From Pelobates cultripes (taxonomy: Eukaryota; Chordata; Amphibia; Anura; Pelobatidae): a stretch of DNA of 64,000 nt. This document shows, piece after piece, positions 1 through 11,639 of the stretch. Each line of letters starts with the position of its first letter. Position 1 is the first letter of the stretch. The notes beneath the pieces were generated by a model. That model made no database searches. It was not told the DNA's origin and saw nothing but the letters and a program-made list of their open reading frames with translations. Location: NCBI GenBank assembly GCA_933207985.1, contig OW240921.1:97120684-97184683 (forward strand), read 5' to 3'. The translations under genes and the position numbers were made by a program.

Positions 1-505
1 ATGAAGGTAGTTCTTATGCTTAAAGTATAGAACTAAGTTGATGGTATAGATATTGATGTTAGGGGGGCCTCTTGTAAGTAGATAATTTGAACATGAGATC
101 AGAAATACTTCTGTAGAAAGTAGGTGGTGGTACCTCAAAATAAGTGTGAAAGAGTTGGGAGATTAGAGTTGACCTCTTTTAGAAAACGTTGTATAGTGGG
201 ATTTTCAGGAAAGGGGTACATTTTAAACTTCTCTCATTAGGTAGAATTTCAGAGATAGTGGAGAGTTGTGGAATGAAGAGTTTGACTGAGAGATAAGGGA
301 TTTCAGAGGAGAGGTACGATGCAGGAGAAGTCTTGTAGACAGGAATTTGAGGGAGTAATAACAGAAGACAAAAGAAGTAAATTTTGGGCCGAGCAATAAA
401 GTTGATTGTTGAAGTTGTTCAAGTGGATATACAGAAAAACATATGCTTTTGAAATGTTGTTCTATCGGACCAGCATGGTAAATTCAGGAATATAAGGGCC
501 ACACC
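1..505. other. Unannotated flank
   Basis: No open frame with protein-like composition, no terminal repeats and no clear tandem repeat were seen. AT-rich sequence preceding the first MITE. Confidence 0.5.
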
Positions 506-996
506 TTAAAGGACCACTCTAGGCACCCAGACCACTTCAGCTTAATGAAGTGGTCTGGGTGCCAGGTCCAGCTAGGGTTAACCCTTTTTTAAATAAACAT
601 AGCAGTTTCAGAGAAACTGCTATGTTTATGTTAGGGTTAATCCAGCCTCCAAATCCTCTAGTGGCTGTCTCATTGACAGCCGCTAGAGGCGCTTGCGTGA
701 TTCTCACTGTGAAAATCACAGTGAGAAGAAGCCAGCATCCATAGGAAAGAATTATAAATACTTTCCTATGAGACCGGCTGAATGTGCGCTCAGTTCTTGC
801 CGCGCATGCGCCTTCAGCCGAAAGGGCGGAGAGGAGGACGAGAGCTCCCCGCTCGGCGCTGGAAAAAAGGTAAGATTTAACCCCTTCCTCTCCCCAGAGC
901 CCGGCGGGAGGGGGACCCTGGGGGTGGGGGCACCCTCAGGGCACTATAGTGCCAGGAAAACAAGTATGTTTTCCTGGCACTATAGTGGTCCTTTAA
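506..996. mobile_element. T2/Kolobok-type MITE, copy 1
   Basis: The element begins TTAAAGGACCACT at 506 and ends with the inverted match GTGGTCCTTTAA at 985-996. TTAA is both end sequence and presumed target duplication, as in T2-type MITEs of frogs mobilised by Kolobok transposases. Each end is itself a hairpin: 523-563 folds on the motif CACCCAGACCACTTCA and 941-988 folds on CACTATAGTGCCAGGAAAAC. The interior (about 780-930) is GC- and CpG-rich, unlike the surroundings. It encodes no transposase. Short open frames across it are products of the palindromes. The family assignment rests on TIR and TSD pattern only. Confidence 0.75.
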
Positions 997-1592
997 AGGG
1001 ACACTATAGTCACCAGAACAACTACAGCTTATTGAATTTGTTCTGGTGAGTAGAATCCTTACCTTCAGGCTTTTTGCTGTAAACACTGTCTTTTCAGAGA
1101 AAATGCAGTGTTTACATTACAGTCTAGTGATAACTTCACTGGCCACTCCTCAGATGGCTGTTAGAGATCCTTCCTGGGTCATGGCTGCCTAAAATGCATC
1201 CAAACATTCAGTATCTCCTCCCTCTGCATGCAGACACTGAACTTTCCTCATAGAAATTCATTGATTCCATTAATCTCTATGAGGAAATGCTGATTGGCCA
1301 GGGCTGTGTTTAAATCATGCTGGCTCTGCCCCTGATCTGCCTCCCTGTCAGTCTCAGCCAATCCTATGGGAAGCATTGTGATTGGATCAGGCTACCATTT
1401 CTGATGATGTCAGCAGACTGTTTGTTTTTCTGAGTCTAACAGCACGCTTCAGTTACAGCTTCAGGCTTGAATACAGTAAGATTTTTACTATTTTTATGGA
1501 GGTATGAGGGGCCATGGGGGCTAGATGGTGGTTTTAACACTATAGGGTCAGGAATACATGTTTGTGTTCCTGACCCTATAGTGATCCTTTAA
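993..1592. mobile_element. T2/Kolobok-type MITE, copy 2
   Basis: Starts TTAAAGGGACACTATAGTCACC at 993, using the same TTAA (993-996) that closes the preceding MITE, and ends GTGATCCTTTAA at 1581-1592. The right end holds a long hairpin (1538-1590, stem CACTATAGGGTCAGGAA). The same subfamily recurs at 27,404-27,923, where the internal sequence is clearly homologous (CCAGAACAACTACAGC near the left end and a shared block around AACACTGTCTTTTCAGAG). Non-coding. Confidence 0.8.
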
Positions 1593-2165
1593 GACAGTGG
1601 GTTGTATAGTTTTATATTATTTTATGCAGCATTCTGGGTGAAAATAGCATAAAACTTGGATTTTTTTTTTTTAAATTCCCACAATTCAATACCCACAATT
1701 CTGGAAGTCCATCTTGGGGATTAACTGACCCACCACTGGACGTGTTGTTATTTGGATGTTTTTGAAAATGTTTGAGGATCATTCAGAAGTATATTTAGAG
1801 GGCATATGTTTGTAAAGGTATATGATGAGCATAAATGTAGGAAGATGCAATGGGGCTGTGTTTTTCTACAGTTTGTAAAAAAAAATTGCCGCATAAATTT
1901 GAATGTATTTAATGTAATACACAAATGAATGATATATGCATGCATACATGAAAGAATCTTATTATACTAAAATAGAAAAGTGCACTAAGTGATTAATGAT
2001 AAGTGATGAATTTAAAACAAAATTAGTTCAAACATAGCTGAGTCACAAAAAGTTGAAATCACAAATGTTTCCAAATTGACTAATTAGGACAGAATTCAAC
2101 CATGCCAGCAGCTTTAGATTTCAATTAACTCCAAATTATGGTTTAGTGATAAATGCTATAAATAT
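1593..2165. other. Unannotated AT-rich spacer
   Basis: Non-repetitive AT-rich DNA with no recognisable feature. A poly-T run lies at about 1,662-1,672. Confidence 0.4.
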
Positions 2166-3233
2166 ACACTGATCAGCCAGTACATTAAAACCACTGACAG
2201 GTTGAGTGAATAACATTGATTGATTATATTGTTACAATGGCACCATTAATGGGGTGGAATGTATCAGGTAGCAAGTGAACAGTCAGTTTTGAATTTTACG
2301 TGTTTGAAGCAGGAAAACTGGGCAAGTGAAAAGATCTGAGTGATTTTGACAATAGCCAAATAGTGATAGCTGGACATATGGGTCAGAGCATCTCCAAACA
2401 GTACGTCTTATGGAGTGTTCCCGGTATGCAGTGGTTAATAGCTGAAGAAAGAGACAAAATTACAGCATATCACAGGACATTTTTCATCACGGCTTGCCTT
2501 TTAGATTAAATTATTTTATTCATCCAAAATTAAAAAAAAAATTAATTAAGAAAATACAGACAAATTGCAGCATATGCAGGCACCCAATGCTAAATCTTCA
2601 AGTTATGAGTTTAAAGCTTAACTAGCACTTCCTCAAGACATTAAGGTGGCCTTGCATCCCATTTTCTTTTTGAGCAGGTGGATGGCCAGGTGTGTGTGCA
2701 TTATTTACCTGGAGAAGAGATTATGGCAGGATGCACTATGGGAAGAAGGCAAGCAAAGGAGACAGTGTTTTGCTCTGGGCAATGTTCTGCTGAGAAACCT
2801 TTGGTCCTGGCATTCATGTGGTTCTGTTGGGAAACCTTGGGTCCTGGCACACATACCACCTACCCTAGAGATTGTTGCAGACCATGCACACCCCTTCATG
2901 GCAATGGCGTTTGCTGATGGCAGAAGTCTCTTTCAGCAGCATAATACACACTGCCACACTGTAAAGAGTGTTCCGGAATGGTTTAATGAAGATGACAAAA
3001 AGTAGTTGCCTTGGCCTCCAAATTCCCCAGATCTACTTCTGATTGAGCATCTGTGTGATGTGCTGGAACAACAAATCTGTTCCATGGAGGTCCCACCTCG
3101 CAGTTTGCAGAACTTAAAGGATCTGCTGCTAATGTCTTGGTGTTATATACCACAGGACCGCTCAGAGGTCTTGTGGAGTCCACGAATTAGCACATCAGAG
3201 CTGTTTGGGGAACCTACACTATATTAGGCAGGT
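2166..3233 (+). pseudogene. Degenerate Tc1/mariner element with transposase remnant
   Basis: The left end (ACACTGATCAGCC at 2,166 followed by ACATTAAAACCACTGACAGG) matches a widespread vertebrate Tc1-type terminus, and the right end near 3,205-3,233 has the paired GGAACCTACACTATATTAGG. Transposase traces lie on the plus strand. At about 2,940-3,003 the frame reads QHNTHCHTVKSVPEWFNED, corresponding to the region of the second catalytic Asp. After a stop it resumes at 3,006 with LPWPPNSPDLLLIEHLCDVLE, the segment holding the third catalytic Glu (usual form SPDLNPIEHLWDVLE). Upstream frames are broken by shifts, and about 2,480-2,640 looks like unrelated inserted sequence. A dead, old copy. Confidence 0.8.
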
Positions 3234-3899
3234 CCATTCAGTAGCACAGGAGCAAAGAGCAAGCTCTATATCACAGACTGTGTATAGCTTGCAAAAAAGC
3301 TCTAAACAATACAGCACATGCCATATGTGACAAATGTGATTTTTAACCCATCGATTACTATCAAGTGTTTTCGTAACATTTTCATGTTAATCTTATTTGA
3401 GGCAAGTGGGCATTATGTGATCTTTAGAAATATCTTTAGTAACAAGGTATCTGAACAGTTATCTGAATAATAAATTGGACAGTTATTCCTTGCTGAAGAC
3501 TATATTAACACAACAACTAAAGTAAGCATAATGTTCCCAAGCTTTGTTTAACCTTATTTGCAACACTTGAAAACATTTTGGTGACAATTTTTCAGAAAGG
3601 TAAGTCTTAATTTAAATATTTGTTCTGAAAAAAAGATTCACTTTTAAGTGATATTTGTAGGAATTGCAGAGAATTAATAAGAATATTGGTGATTTTAGAC
3701 AAAATGCAAATGTTTTAAAATGTAGCTATTTTCTGCAGCTTGGCTATTTTGTAATTTACATTTGATATTCCTTTGTCAATTCTCTACAATGTGCGGGTTA
3801 GAGACTATTATGATGGTGTGTATTGGTGCCCTGAACATTTATTCCTGTGCAGTATATTAAAACTACACCGCCCGTATGTAAAAAAAACAACTAATTTGT
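3234..3899. other. Unannotated spacer
   Basis: AT-rich non-coding sequence without recognised repeats. Confidence 0.4.
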
Positions 3900-4189
3900 A
3901 GCGGAGCTCCGATATCTTAACTGGATATCTCAGCTAAAATTCCTTCAAGCTGGTATAAGAGCCTTGTTAGTGTTTATAGTGCAGTTCCCCAAATACCAGA
4001 TGACACGTAATGCTGGTGAGAACAATAACTTTTTTTTTTTGACACTCTTTATTTTTGGAAGTGCAATGGAGGACAGACATAGTGAAAATGAGATTTCCAT
4101 GAGAGCATCTAGGTGTCACATCTTATTCCTGGCTGCGGATCATTTCTGGCAATGGTTTCTGGTATCCAGTACTCTGTTTACAATTCTTG

Positions 4190-5037
4190 TTTAGTTTTTC
4201 TTGTTTTTTCTGATGTCTATTCTATGTCTGGTTTTCTTTATGCTGGGTTTTCTGGGTTCATTCCTTTATTACGTTCCTGGAAATCCCAGTTTCCTGGATT
4301 CCTTTAAATGTTTGTTTTTTGTTGCCACACCCGTTCCTTTGCCATTAATCCTTTTTGTTTCAGTGTGTTCCTGATAGCAGTGGTTTCATTTTATCTGCTC
4401 CTTTCCTTTCAGGTAATTACTGTGTGTGTTTTATTATTGTACTTTTAGTCATGCATATCTAGGCAGTTAGGACCCACCGTAACTGGAGTACTCTGGCGTA
4501 GTGGTGGGCTGCATACATCTTGGCCATTTATGTATGTCTAAATCTCCAATGTTTATTACATATATAGTACTTGGTTATTTCTCCTCTTGTTTTGCCTTGT
4601 ATCTCTTGTCTCGTGTTTTTTTGTCTTGTATTCCCAGTTCATGTACAGTCCTGTCCTGCCCAGTCCATGTCCTGTTCTTGTTTCCCTAATGTATTGTGTA
4701 CATGTTCTGGGTTCTACTTTCTGTCCGTCTCCAGTTCTGGGTTATTCTGGTCTTGTCTTGTTATCTTGCTTGGTGCCTGTTCTAGTCTTACCTTATTTTG
4801 GCTGCAGAGCCTCCCTATCCAGATCCTGGGAGGTCTGCATATTATCATCTAGCACCTGGGATCCACAGAAGCTGCATTAGGGCCCTGGTATGTGGCCGCA
4901 CAAATACTTTTGCTCAACACCAGGGGGCGTGTGGTTACCCAGCATGAGGCCCTGATAGTCCATTTCCATGCTGTGACTCCTATCATCATCATTTGGCATA
5001 CAGGTGTCCCGGTCTTTGGACCGCCACCCGTGACACT
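4190..5037 (-). repeat. Old interspersed repeat, purine-rich on minus strand
   Basis: On the minus strand the block opens TGTCACGGGTGGCGG (5,022-5,037) and runs into a long degenerate stretch rich in GGACAAGA/AACAGGA-like words (mirrored as TCTTGTCCTG on the plus strand, about 4,560-4,800). This strand asymmetry and the sharp TGTCACGGG edge suggest a decayed transposable element or LTR-like unit. The short plus-strand open frames rich in Cys, Leu and Ser follow from the pyrimidine bias and are not genes. Family not assigned. Confidence 0.35.
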
Positions 5038-5648
5038 AGGTTATGAAAGGTTCCAAGCTTACAATAGGGAACATCAAAGAATTTGCACTTTTTTTTAAAA
5101 GTAAGATAACAACACAATAGATAAACAGTTAAGATTCACAAGTATAATGCTTATGGGAGATTGAGGCACTGGTTGCTCCAAAAAATACAGGCATTAATTT
5201 AACCGTTGCAGCAGTGAAGTATCTCTTACAGTGAATTAAGTTTGGCTAAGCCTAATTTGAAAATAAATACACAGCATTAACTACGCTGTCTGATCTGCTG
5301 GGTAGTATGCAGGTGTGTTAGGGTTAACACCTCGCTAGGGCTTTAAGTATATTCCTCGCTACATGTCTAGGAGGCGGGGGGGGGGGATTAATTTGGTCAA
5401 TGGATCGTCCAAGCTGGGGGGAAATAGTGTAGTCATGTGTTATGATTTATGGTACAAGAGAAGGATTAACAACGAGTAAACTTAAACTAAGACAGAATAA
5501 ATGGACATTCAGCATGGAGTGTTCAGGTGGTAATCGCTGCATAAGCAGCCTGTGTGGTTTGACGTGTAATAATTTCTGTCACCACCTCTGGATTCCATTT
5601 TTGGGTGGCTGGAGCTGTCATGCGGTGTCTGGGTTGTGCGAGTGAGTC

Positions 5649-6077
5649 CTATGGAAGTCCCAGGGCAGACAGCAAAGACATTGCCCTCTGTAGATGCGTG
5701 ACCGTAGGCTTGTGTTCACCTTTGGTGACCTGGAGTGTGGGTGCCAATCGCCATCTGTAGTGAATACCATGTTTCCAGAGGAGAGCGGTAAAAGGTTGGA
5801 GGGATCGCCGCCATGCCAGTGTACCGCCGGATAAGTCGGCATAAAAGGTGAGAGACATAATTTCAAAACTGTAGGGAGTTTGCTCCTTTACTGCAGCTTG
5901 TATCACCATTATATCTCTGCAGGTTTGAAAACGCACCACTAAATCCCTTGGTACTGAGGCTGGGGCTCTGGGAAACGTAAGTATTCTGAAGCTGTCTTCT
6001 ATCACCACTGCCTTAGCGCGCTTCGGAGGTGTTTCGCGTTGCTGTTGTAGATCCTGTACTGCTTCTGTCTTCTGGGT
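5649..6077 (-). pseudogene. LINE ORF1 fragment (L1/Tx1 type)
   Basis: The minus strand keeps one open frame of about 135 codons. It starts around TEAVQDLQQQRETPPKRAK, continues VIEDSFRILTFPRAPASVPRD, and has the core ADLSGGTLAWRRSLQPFT followed by GIHYRW. A short coiled-coil-like stretch, then a PRD-LVRF strand, a DLS-TLA-RR helix and a final YRW are the layout of the C-terminal half of L1-type ORF1 proteins, which bind RNA and act as chaperones in the retrotransposition RNP. An in-frame TAG lies just upstream at about 6,080, so the N-terminal half is missing. No ORF2/reverse transcriptase is found downstream (towards 5,400). This is a truncated LINE copy. Confidence 0.65.
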
Positions 6078-7956
6078 CTATTTTAAAATTGTCAACATGG
6101 AATTAATCACGTAATAAGTTTTCAGTAAACAGACAGACACAATGAGATTTTTTTTTCTTGCTTCCTAGATTGTTGTGAGACTAATGTTATTACTAGCCGT
6201 TATAGTATAATGGTCTTATTTTATTGTCATGGAAAGATATAAGAGCAAGCTACAATGCCAGGGCTAGAACCCAAGGCCATGTACTATTAACAGGTTGTAC
6301 ATTAGTGCATGAATCATCTGTCGATGACACAACTTGTAAATAATTGGTGTAATTACATGTTTCAGTAGACTAAAACGAAACGGAGTAGAGGGTGCTGTGA
6401 GGTATAGAGCTTACAGTCTATTGCACATTTCATTTGTAAAATATAACTTTCGACATTTCTTTACTAAAATTGTATTCGTCTTTTATCTTTTGCATTATTC
6501 ATATACCTTGTAAAGTCTCTGAACTCCTCTGTTTATGTAGACTGCAAGCTCTTTGGGTTAATGGCTGTCATTAGTTGAAATTATTGAGATTCTACTCTAT
6601 GCGCGGTTTTCTTCTGTAAAGCACTGCTAATACTTGGCAAGTAAATAAAATCCCAACCCCTAGCCCTCACATAGTTTGTTATTCTTCACCGAATGGATCA
6701 TCAAGACACATTCACCGTATAAAGTATAATGCATGTAATGAGTCATTTATGGATTGTGTCAAACATAAATACGGACGGTTTCTATACACAAAAATACTTA
6801 TTACAAACTAATACATTAGAAATGTTAAAGTTCCTACAACGAGGTAAGTTCATGTGAGTTTAAAAAAGGTCTCGACTCTTCCGCTAAACATGGTAAGTCA
6901 CTGATCACTAATCTTCGGACTACAGATATTTCCGGACTACATTTCACATTTCAACCTGCTTTTAGTCGAACGGTAGTTCACAAACATTTGTAGTGATGAA
7001 GTTAAGACTTACTGTTGTAGACAGGGATGAGCAAACAGTCTACCTACAAGTCTCAAAAAAGGTCTTCTCTTCTCAAAAACAAGCAAACAAAAATAAACAG
7101 ACAAACAAAACAGTCATAAACACAAGGTAAAACAAAATGGTTATGAAGTGACACACAAAAAAGTTATGTTAAGTTTAAATGTGCTCCCACAGTAATAGGA
7201 AGCTTAGATATATTTCCAGAAGTTTAATTTTATAGAGAGCTTGTGGACATTAGTCATGCTGCGTAAAAGAAATGCAATATCCCAAACAGTGTAATATGAT
7301 AAACATCACTTTATGACATAGAGATGAGAACAATTTACTAGGGTATATGAATGTTACTTGGCTGAAGGTGAACCCCAATAAAACTGAAGTCCTGTTGGTG
7401 GGAGGATATCTAATAACTACATGGACATTTTCTTTAAAAAAAAAATCACCCAAGTGACCAAGTTCAAAGATTCAATCTGTGAAATGTTGGAAAGTTGTTA
7501 TTTAATGCTAAAGAAATCCGATGCTCAAAGTATGTTGCTTTTATGTGAGGTACATAGCCTGCTTGTGGTATTTAATCTCTTCAAAAGATCTAGGTACTCA
7601 CAAAATATGGAGTATTTTATTGAAGATTTTTTCCTGCAATTTGTGACCCCTGTAAGTGTTTAATAACTTTTTCCAATATTGTAGCTATGTCTGTTTTTTC
7701 AGTTTTTTTCTCTGTATATTGTGTTGCATTCTTCACTGAGCATCACAGTACTACGTTTTGTGCAGATTCTACATGGTGTCTTCCTGATGTGTAAACCTTG
7801 GTTATCTGTTGTACCTGTTCTTTTTTTCTTTTATGGAAAATTTGTTAAAACTATATTGTAAAAAATGTACACTTTGGTGTACATAATGCATGGTATTTAT
7901 GGTTCCAAAAAAAAAATTAAAAAAATTCAGATAACTATCAGACCTGCTAATTACTT
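6078..7956. other. Mostly unannotated spacer with a possible LINE/SINE tail
   Basis: At 6,510-6,655 the text GACTGCAAGCTCTTTGGG followed by AAAGCACTGCTAATACTTGGCAAGTAAATAAA resembles the 3' tail shared by many frog retroelements (AGCTC..GGG and a GCGC..TATAAATAAA-like end). The remainder shows no recognised repeat or coding signal. Confidence 0.35.
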
Positions 7957-8326
7957 TTAAAGGCAACTGGCATTTAGCTTTAAAAAAACTCCATTGACTA
8001 AAACACCAGAAATCATTGTTAACTTTTTATAACTTTTTAAATAAAAGATTTGGCAAATATCATCATAATTAAGTTCAACCCAGGCATAGTCAGGGCACAC
8101 AATGCAAATGAGTGTGCTTTCTCTATATCGACTGTCATGTGAAAAGGACAGAGTTTATAACAATGTTTGAAATGGAGTTTAGATGGAGGCACCCAGTTGC
8201 AGCATAAAGTGGAGTGAATTTCTACATGTAATTTTATTTTTTACAACTCACAAATATATATTTATTAAATATAGGGTATAGTGGACATTATATTAGAAAT
8301 CCCAGGAAGTGACAGTTGTCCTTTAA
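7957..8326. mobile_element. T2-type MITE, diverged
   Basis: TTAAAGGCAACTGGC at 7,957 pairs with GACAGTTGTCCTTTAA ending at 8,326, giving TTAA-bounded inverted ends (AAGGCAACTG/CAGTTGTCCTT, one mismatch). The 370-bp interior is non-coding and AT-rich. Confidence 0.6.
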
Positions 8327-8764
8327 TATATAATCCTCATTCCTCTGCTGGCTACCAATCCTAAAGAGAGTCTACCTACCCATTGACCTTAAAATATCTA
8401 AACACTTGGGGTTTAGATTACCACAAACAGCTAGTGTCAAACAGCATTGTAACTATTCATTTTTCAGTGCACAGAAGCTAGATTTCCAGATGTTTTCAAA
8501 CTAAAGCTTCCATGTTGCTTTGTCATTCTAAAGGCCTGCAAAGAATCTTGGGCAAAATCTGGGGATCTACCTTTTGGGCTTCCCTCATATACACAAATCA
8601 GTAACATATGTATTTATATAGTCTTTTCTTAGGTATAGAGTATTTCTCACCCATAGTAGAGTAAAATCAAAGGAATATGGACACATCATTTGACCTTGGA
8701 ATTCTAGAGACACATCTGATGTGGACATGTCGCTCCCCTATATTAGGCCCTGTGTACACTCATA

Positions 8765-9368
8765 AGCATCTTGTGTGAATCAAAATAGGATCAGCGCTAA
8801 TAATACCACAAATAAAAGTATGTATAATAGTGTAAAGGCAGCACACCTAAAAGGGGAAGTACCCTCCTATCCCCTACATTAAATTAGAACATAAAATGCA
8901 AAGAAAAAGGGCGCGCCTTTAATATAGTATGTATCTAAAAGAATACACACAATAATGTATAGTAAAAAGGAAATAAAAAATTAAAAGTCCAAGGTATTAG
9001 TCCACAATAAACGAAGGAGATTCTTATAAAACAGTGATGGTTCTTCCCAAATGGAGGCTTGTATTCTCAAATATGTGGAGAGAAATGGAGAGGAGATCCA
9101 ATATGCAGTATGTCAATATATATGTAAATATATATATAGAATAATTTAATGTACTCACAGTTTGCAGAGCTAAACTCCAGCTCTGGTATGAAGTGCGTGA
9201 AGTGGAATGATCCCCACTCAAGGATATATGGAGATACCAGAGCTGTATTTTAGCTCTGGAAATTGTGAGTACATTAAATTATTCTATATATATATATATT
9301 TACATATATATTGACATACTGCACTATTGGATCTCCTCTCCATTTCTCTCAGCATCTTGTATTTGAAT
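8765..9368. mobile_element. Penelope-like element tail (fold-back) with target duplication
   Basis: The insert 8,781-9,350 is flanked by AGCATCTTGT plus a related extension (8,765-8,780 and 9,351-9,368). The right part is a fold-back: about 9,060-9,210 and 9,235-9,350 are inverted copies around GGAGATCC/ATTAAATTATTCTATATA/CCAGAGCT. The order of motifs (AGCGCTAA start, GAGTACATTAAA/ACTCAC, CCAGCTCTGG, GATCCCCACTCAAGGATAT, GGAGATACC) matches the terminal part of the large PLE at 37,070-37,230. No coding sequence remains. A 5'-truncated PLE tail with an inverted end piece is the best explanation. Confidence 0.6.
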
Positions 9369-10849
9369 AATTAAAAAAAAACAGGAATTATTATTACTAC
9401 AAGATCTTATTCCATAATACAGGTCACCACATGATTGTATATCAATTTGTGACTGTGTGTTTTGTCTGGCCGTGTTGGAATTATTCGAGAAATTTAAATT
9501 GAGAATTTTGTTAACAAATCTTAGATTTTGACATGAGCTTCTTCTCCAAACATGCAATTGAAACACATCAGATGACATTGAGATTCACATGGCATTCTTA
9601 CAAGAGTAAACCAAGATCTCTTCTTTTCTTGTTTATAATGGTTATTGAATTTTCTGCTCAGCCAACATTTGATGGCAAGGAAGCCAAAAGTTCAGTGAAT
9701 TCCTGACATTAATCTGTTCTCAATGCTTACTCACTATTTAATTTCAAAAGCCAAATGTGTGTGAACTGGTGCAACAAGATGTGCAGATTAAATTATTTGG
9801 ACAAAATCAGGACACCTATGGAGTTCAGTTTACATAGGTGGTTGTCATATTTTAAGAAGTATGTATGCCTCTCCATAGAAAATAGCTTAAAACATTCTTC
9901 AAAGTTTTTCAAACTTTGTATTTGCCATGGATGTATCTGTAAGGATCTCACGAGATGCAGCTGAGACAGGGCCAAGTCGTCTAAGGGATTTCTTGTTTTC
10001 ATTAAACCCCACACAGCCGAGTAAGTGGCTTTGAATTCCCAGCTAAAAAGGTCACAATCACAAAGGTACAGAATTCATAGCCCTCCCCGTGGAAAAGGGC
10101 CCCACTTTGTTTCAAATCAAAAGTTAAGTTCCAATTGTTTCCTACTGACATTGGTGTGCGTGAAGGAATGGCGAGAGTTTGTCAAGACATTTTGCACTGT
10201 TGTCCATAATTTTGCACTAATGTGCTTAGACAAGCATGATCAGTCCCTCCCTTTGTAGCAGACACTAGCACCCATTACCCTAAGCTAGCCAGATGCCAGT
10301 CGGTCCAATAACATTGGATTCACAAATTATTGTCCAACTGTGCTCTAGGGCATTCTAAAATAAATGTGTAGGGAGAACTTGTCAATCAGATGCAAACACT
10401 GTTGATATTTAATTGCTTATTTTAATACGTGTAGTATACTTTAAGTTTATTCTAAGTTAATTTTCCATATACTAATTGCACAAAGGCACATTAAAAACAT
10501 TGCTAGACTAATAGCCAAATTCTTTAGATGATTGCTATCTGTGAATTGCTCACTGCTTCGTCCAAGGCAATGTTTTGTGACAGACGCAAATTATTTATGT
10601 TAATATTTTCATTATTAATCCATTAAATTTTGTTAACAACATAAAATGGTTTGCAAAACCACTGTCAAAGAAAAATCCACAGGGCAAAAAAACTGTACAT
10701 GATAATTTGATTCGCTACATGGAGTGTAATGGAATGTCCTGCAAGAGATATCTCTATACAGTGAAAAATACTGTTATTGTAGAAGAAATCTTTGTCTCCC
10801 ACCCCACATAGTGAGCACTAAGCTGGACTGTCTAAGAAGAGAGTCTGGA
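9369..10849. other. Unannotated spacer
   Basis: Non-repetitive AT-rich sequence. Small open frames here lack any recognisable protein pattern. Confidence 0.4.
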
Positions 10850-11250
10850 GCCCTACTGAAGTCTATTCATAGAAAGTATTTTCTCTAATTATTTACTAGC
10901 CGCAGAAGTGTTCTCCAGGGAGCCAGATCATAATGCTGTTCGTCTTCAAGGGAATCAATTATTTAACCCCACCACTAACTCCCCCCTAGCAACATCTACC
11001 TCCCTTCTGGTAATAGCCCTTATTATAAAGCACCCTAAGCCTGTCAATTCTCGTGGGTATTTTTAAATAACAGCAACCTATCTTCTAGCCAAGAGACTGG
11101 AATATATTGCTGCTTTAAATAATCAGATTTTCAAAAATAACGCCACGTGATGCAAAAGACGTATGCAGCACAGGGCTAATTGCTGCTCAATTGCTCGTGT
11201 GTAGGTGTCAATCAAACTAAAACTACCGAATATACCAGCAAGTTGCAGAC
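10850..11250. other. Candidate conserved non-coding element
   Basis: This 400-bp block has balanced base composition and lacks simple repeats. It contains homeodomain-type and bHLH/ATF-like words (CTCTAATTA, CCACGTG, GGCTAATTGCTGC, GTCAATCAA). It stands out from the AT-rich surroundings. Conservation cannot be shown from one sequence. Confidence 0.2.
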
Positions 11251-11354
11251 AGCTGTTAGACATTACTCTGCTCATCATAAATACTTATTGCCTCCCTTGT
11301 TTTGTAATTCCTTTTGCTCCCACTTTCCTTGCTGATGTAAAAAAAACAACAACA

Positions 11355-11432
11355 ATATATATTATATATATATATATAGAGAGAGAGAGTGACAGAGACA
11401 GAGAGAGAGAGAGTGAGTTAGAGAGGGAGAGA
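11355..11432. repeat. TA/GA microsatellite
   Basis: A run of TA dinucleotides (11,358-11,379) passes directly into GA-rich repeats (11,380-11,432). Confidence 0.9.
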
Positions 11433-11639
11433 ACTGAATGTCTTTTACTGCAGTAAATAAAAAAAATAAAAAAACATTAAACAAACAGTGCGTTAAATAC
11501 TTAATTATTTCCAATAGTGGGAAGTTTTCTTCTTCTTTTGAGCCAGTGTACAAAATAAATTTAACACCAATTAAAAAAAAAGCTAATAATGCTAAAAGCA
11601 ACCAATCATAACCTCTACCCTACAGGCACAATGCCTTGG

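Noticed and set aside
693..1086. 118-codon frame across the first two MITEs
   Set aside because: Crosses the TTAA junction of two separate elements and follows hairpin sequence.
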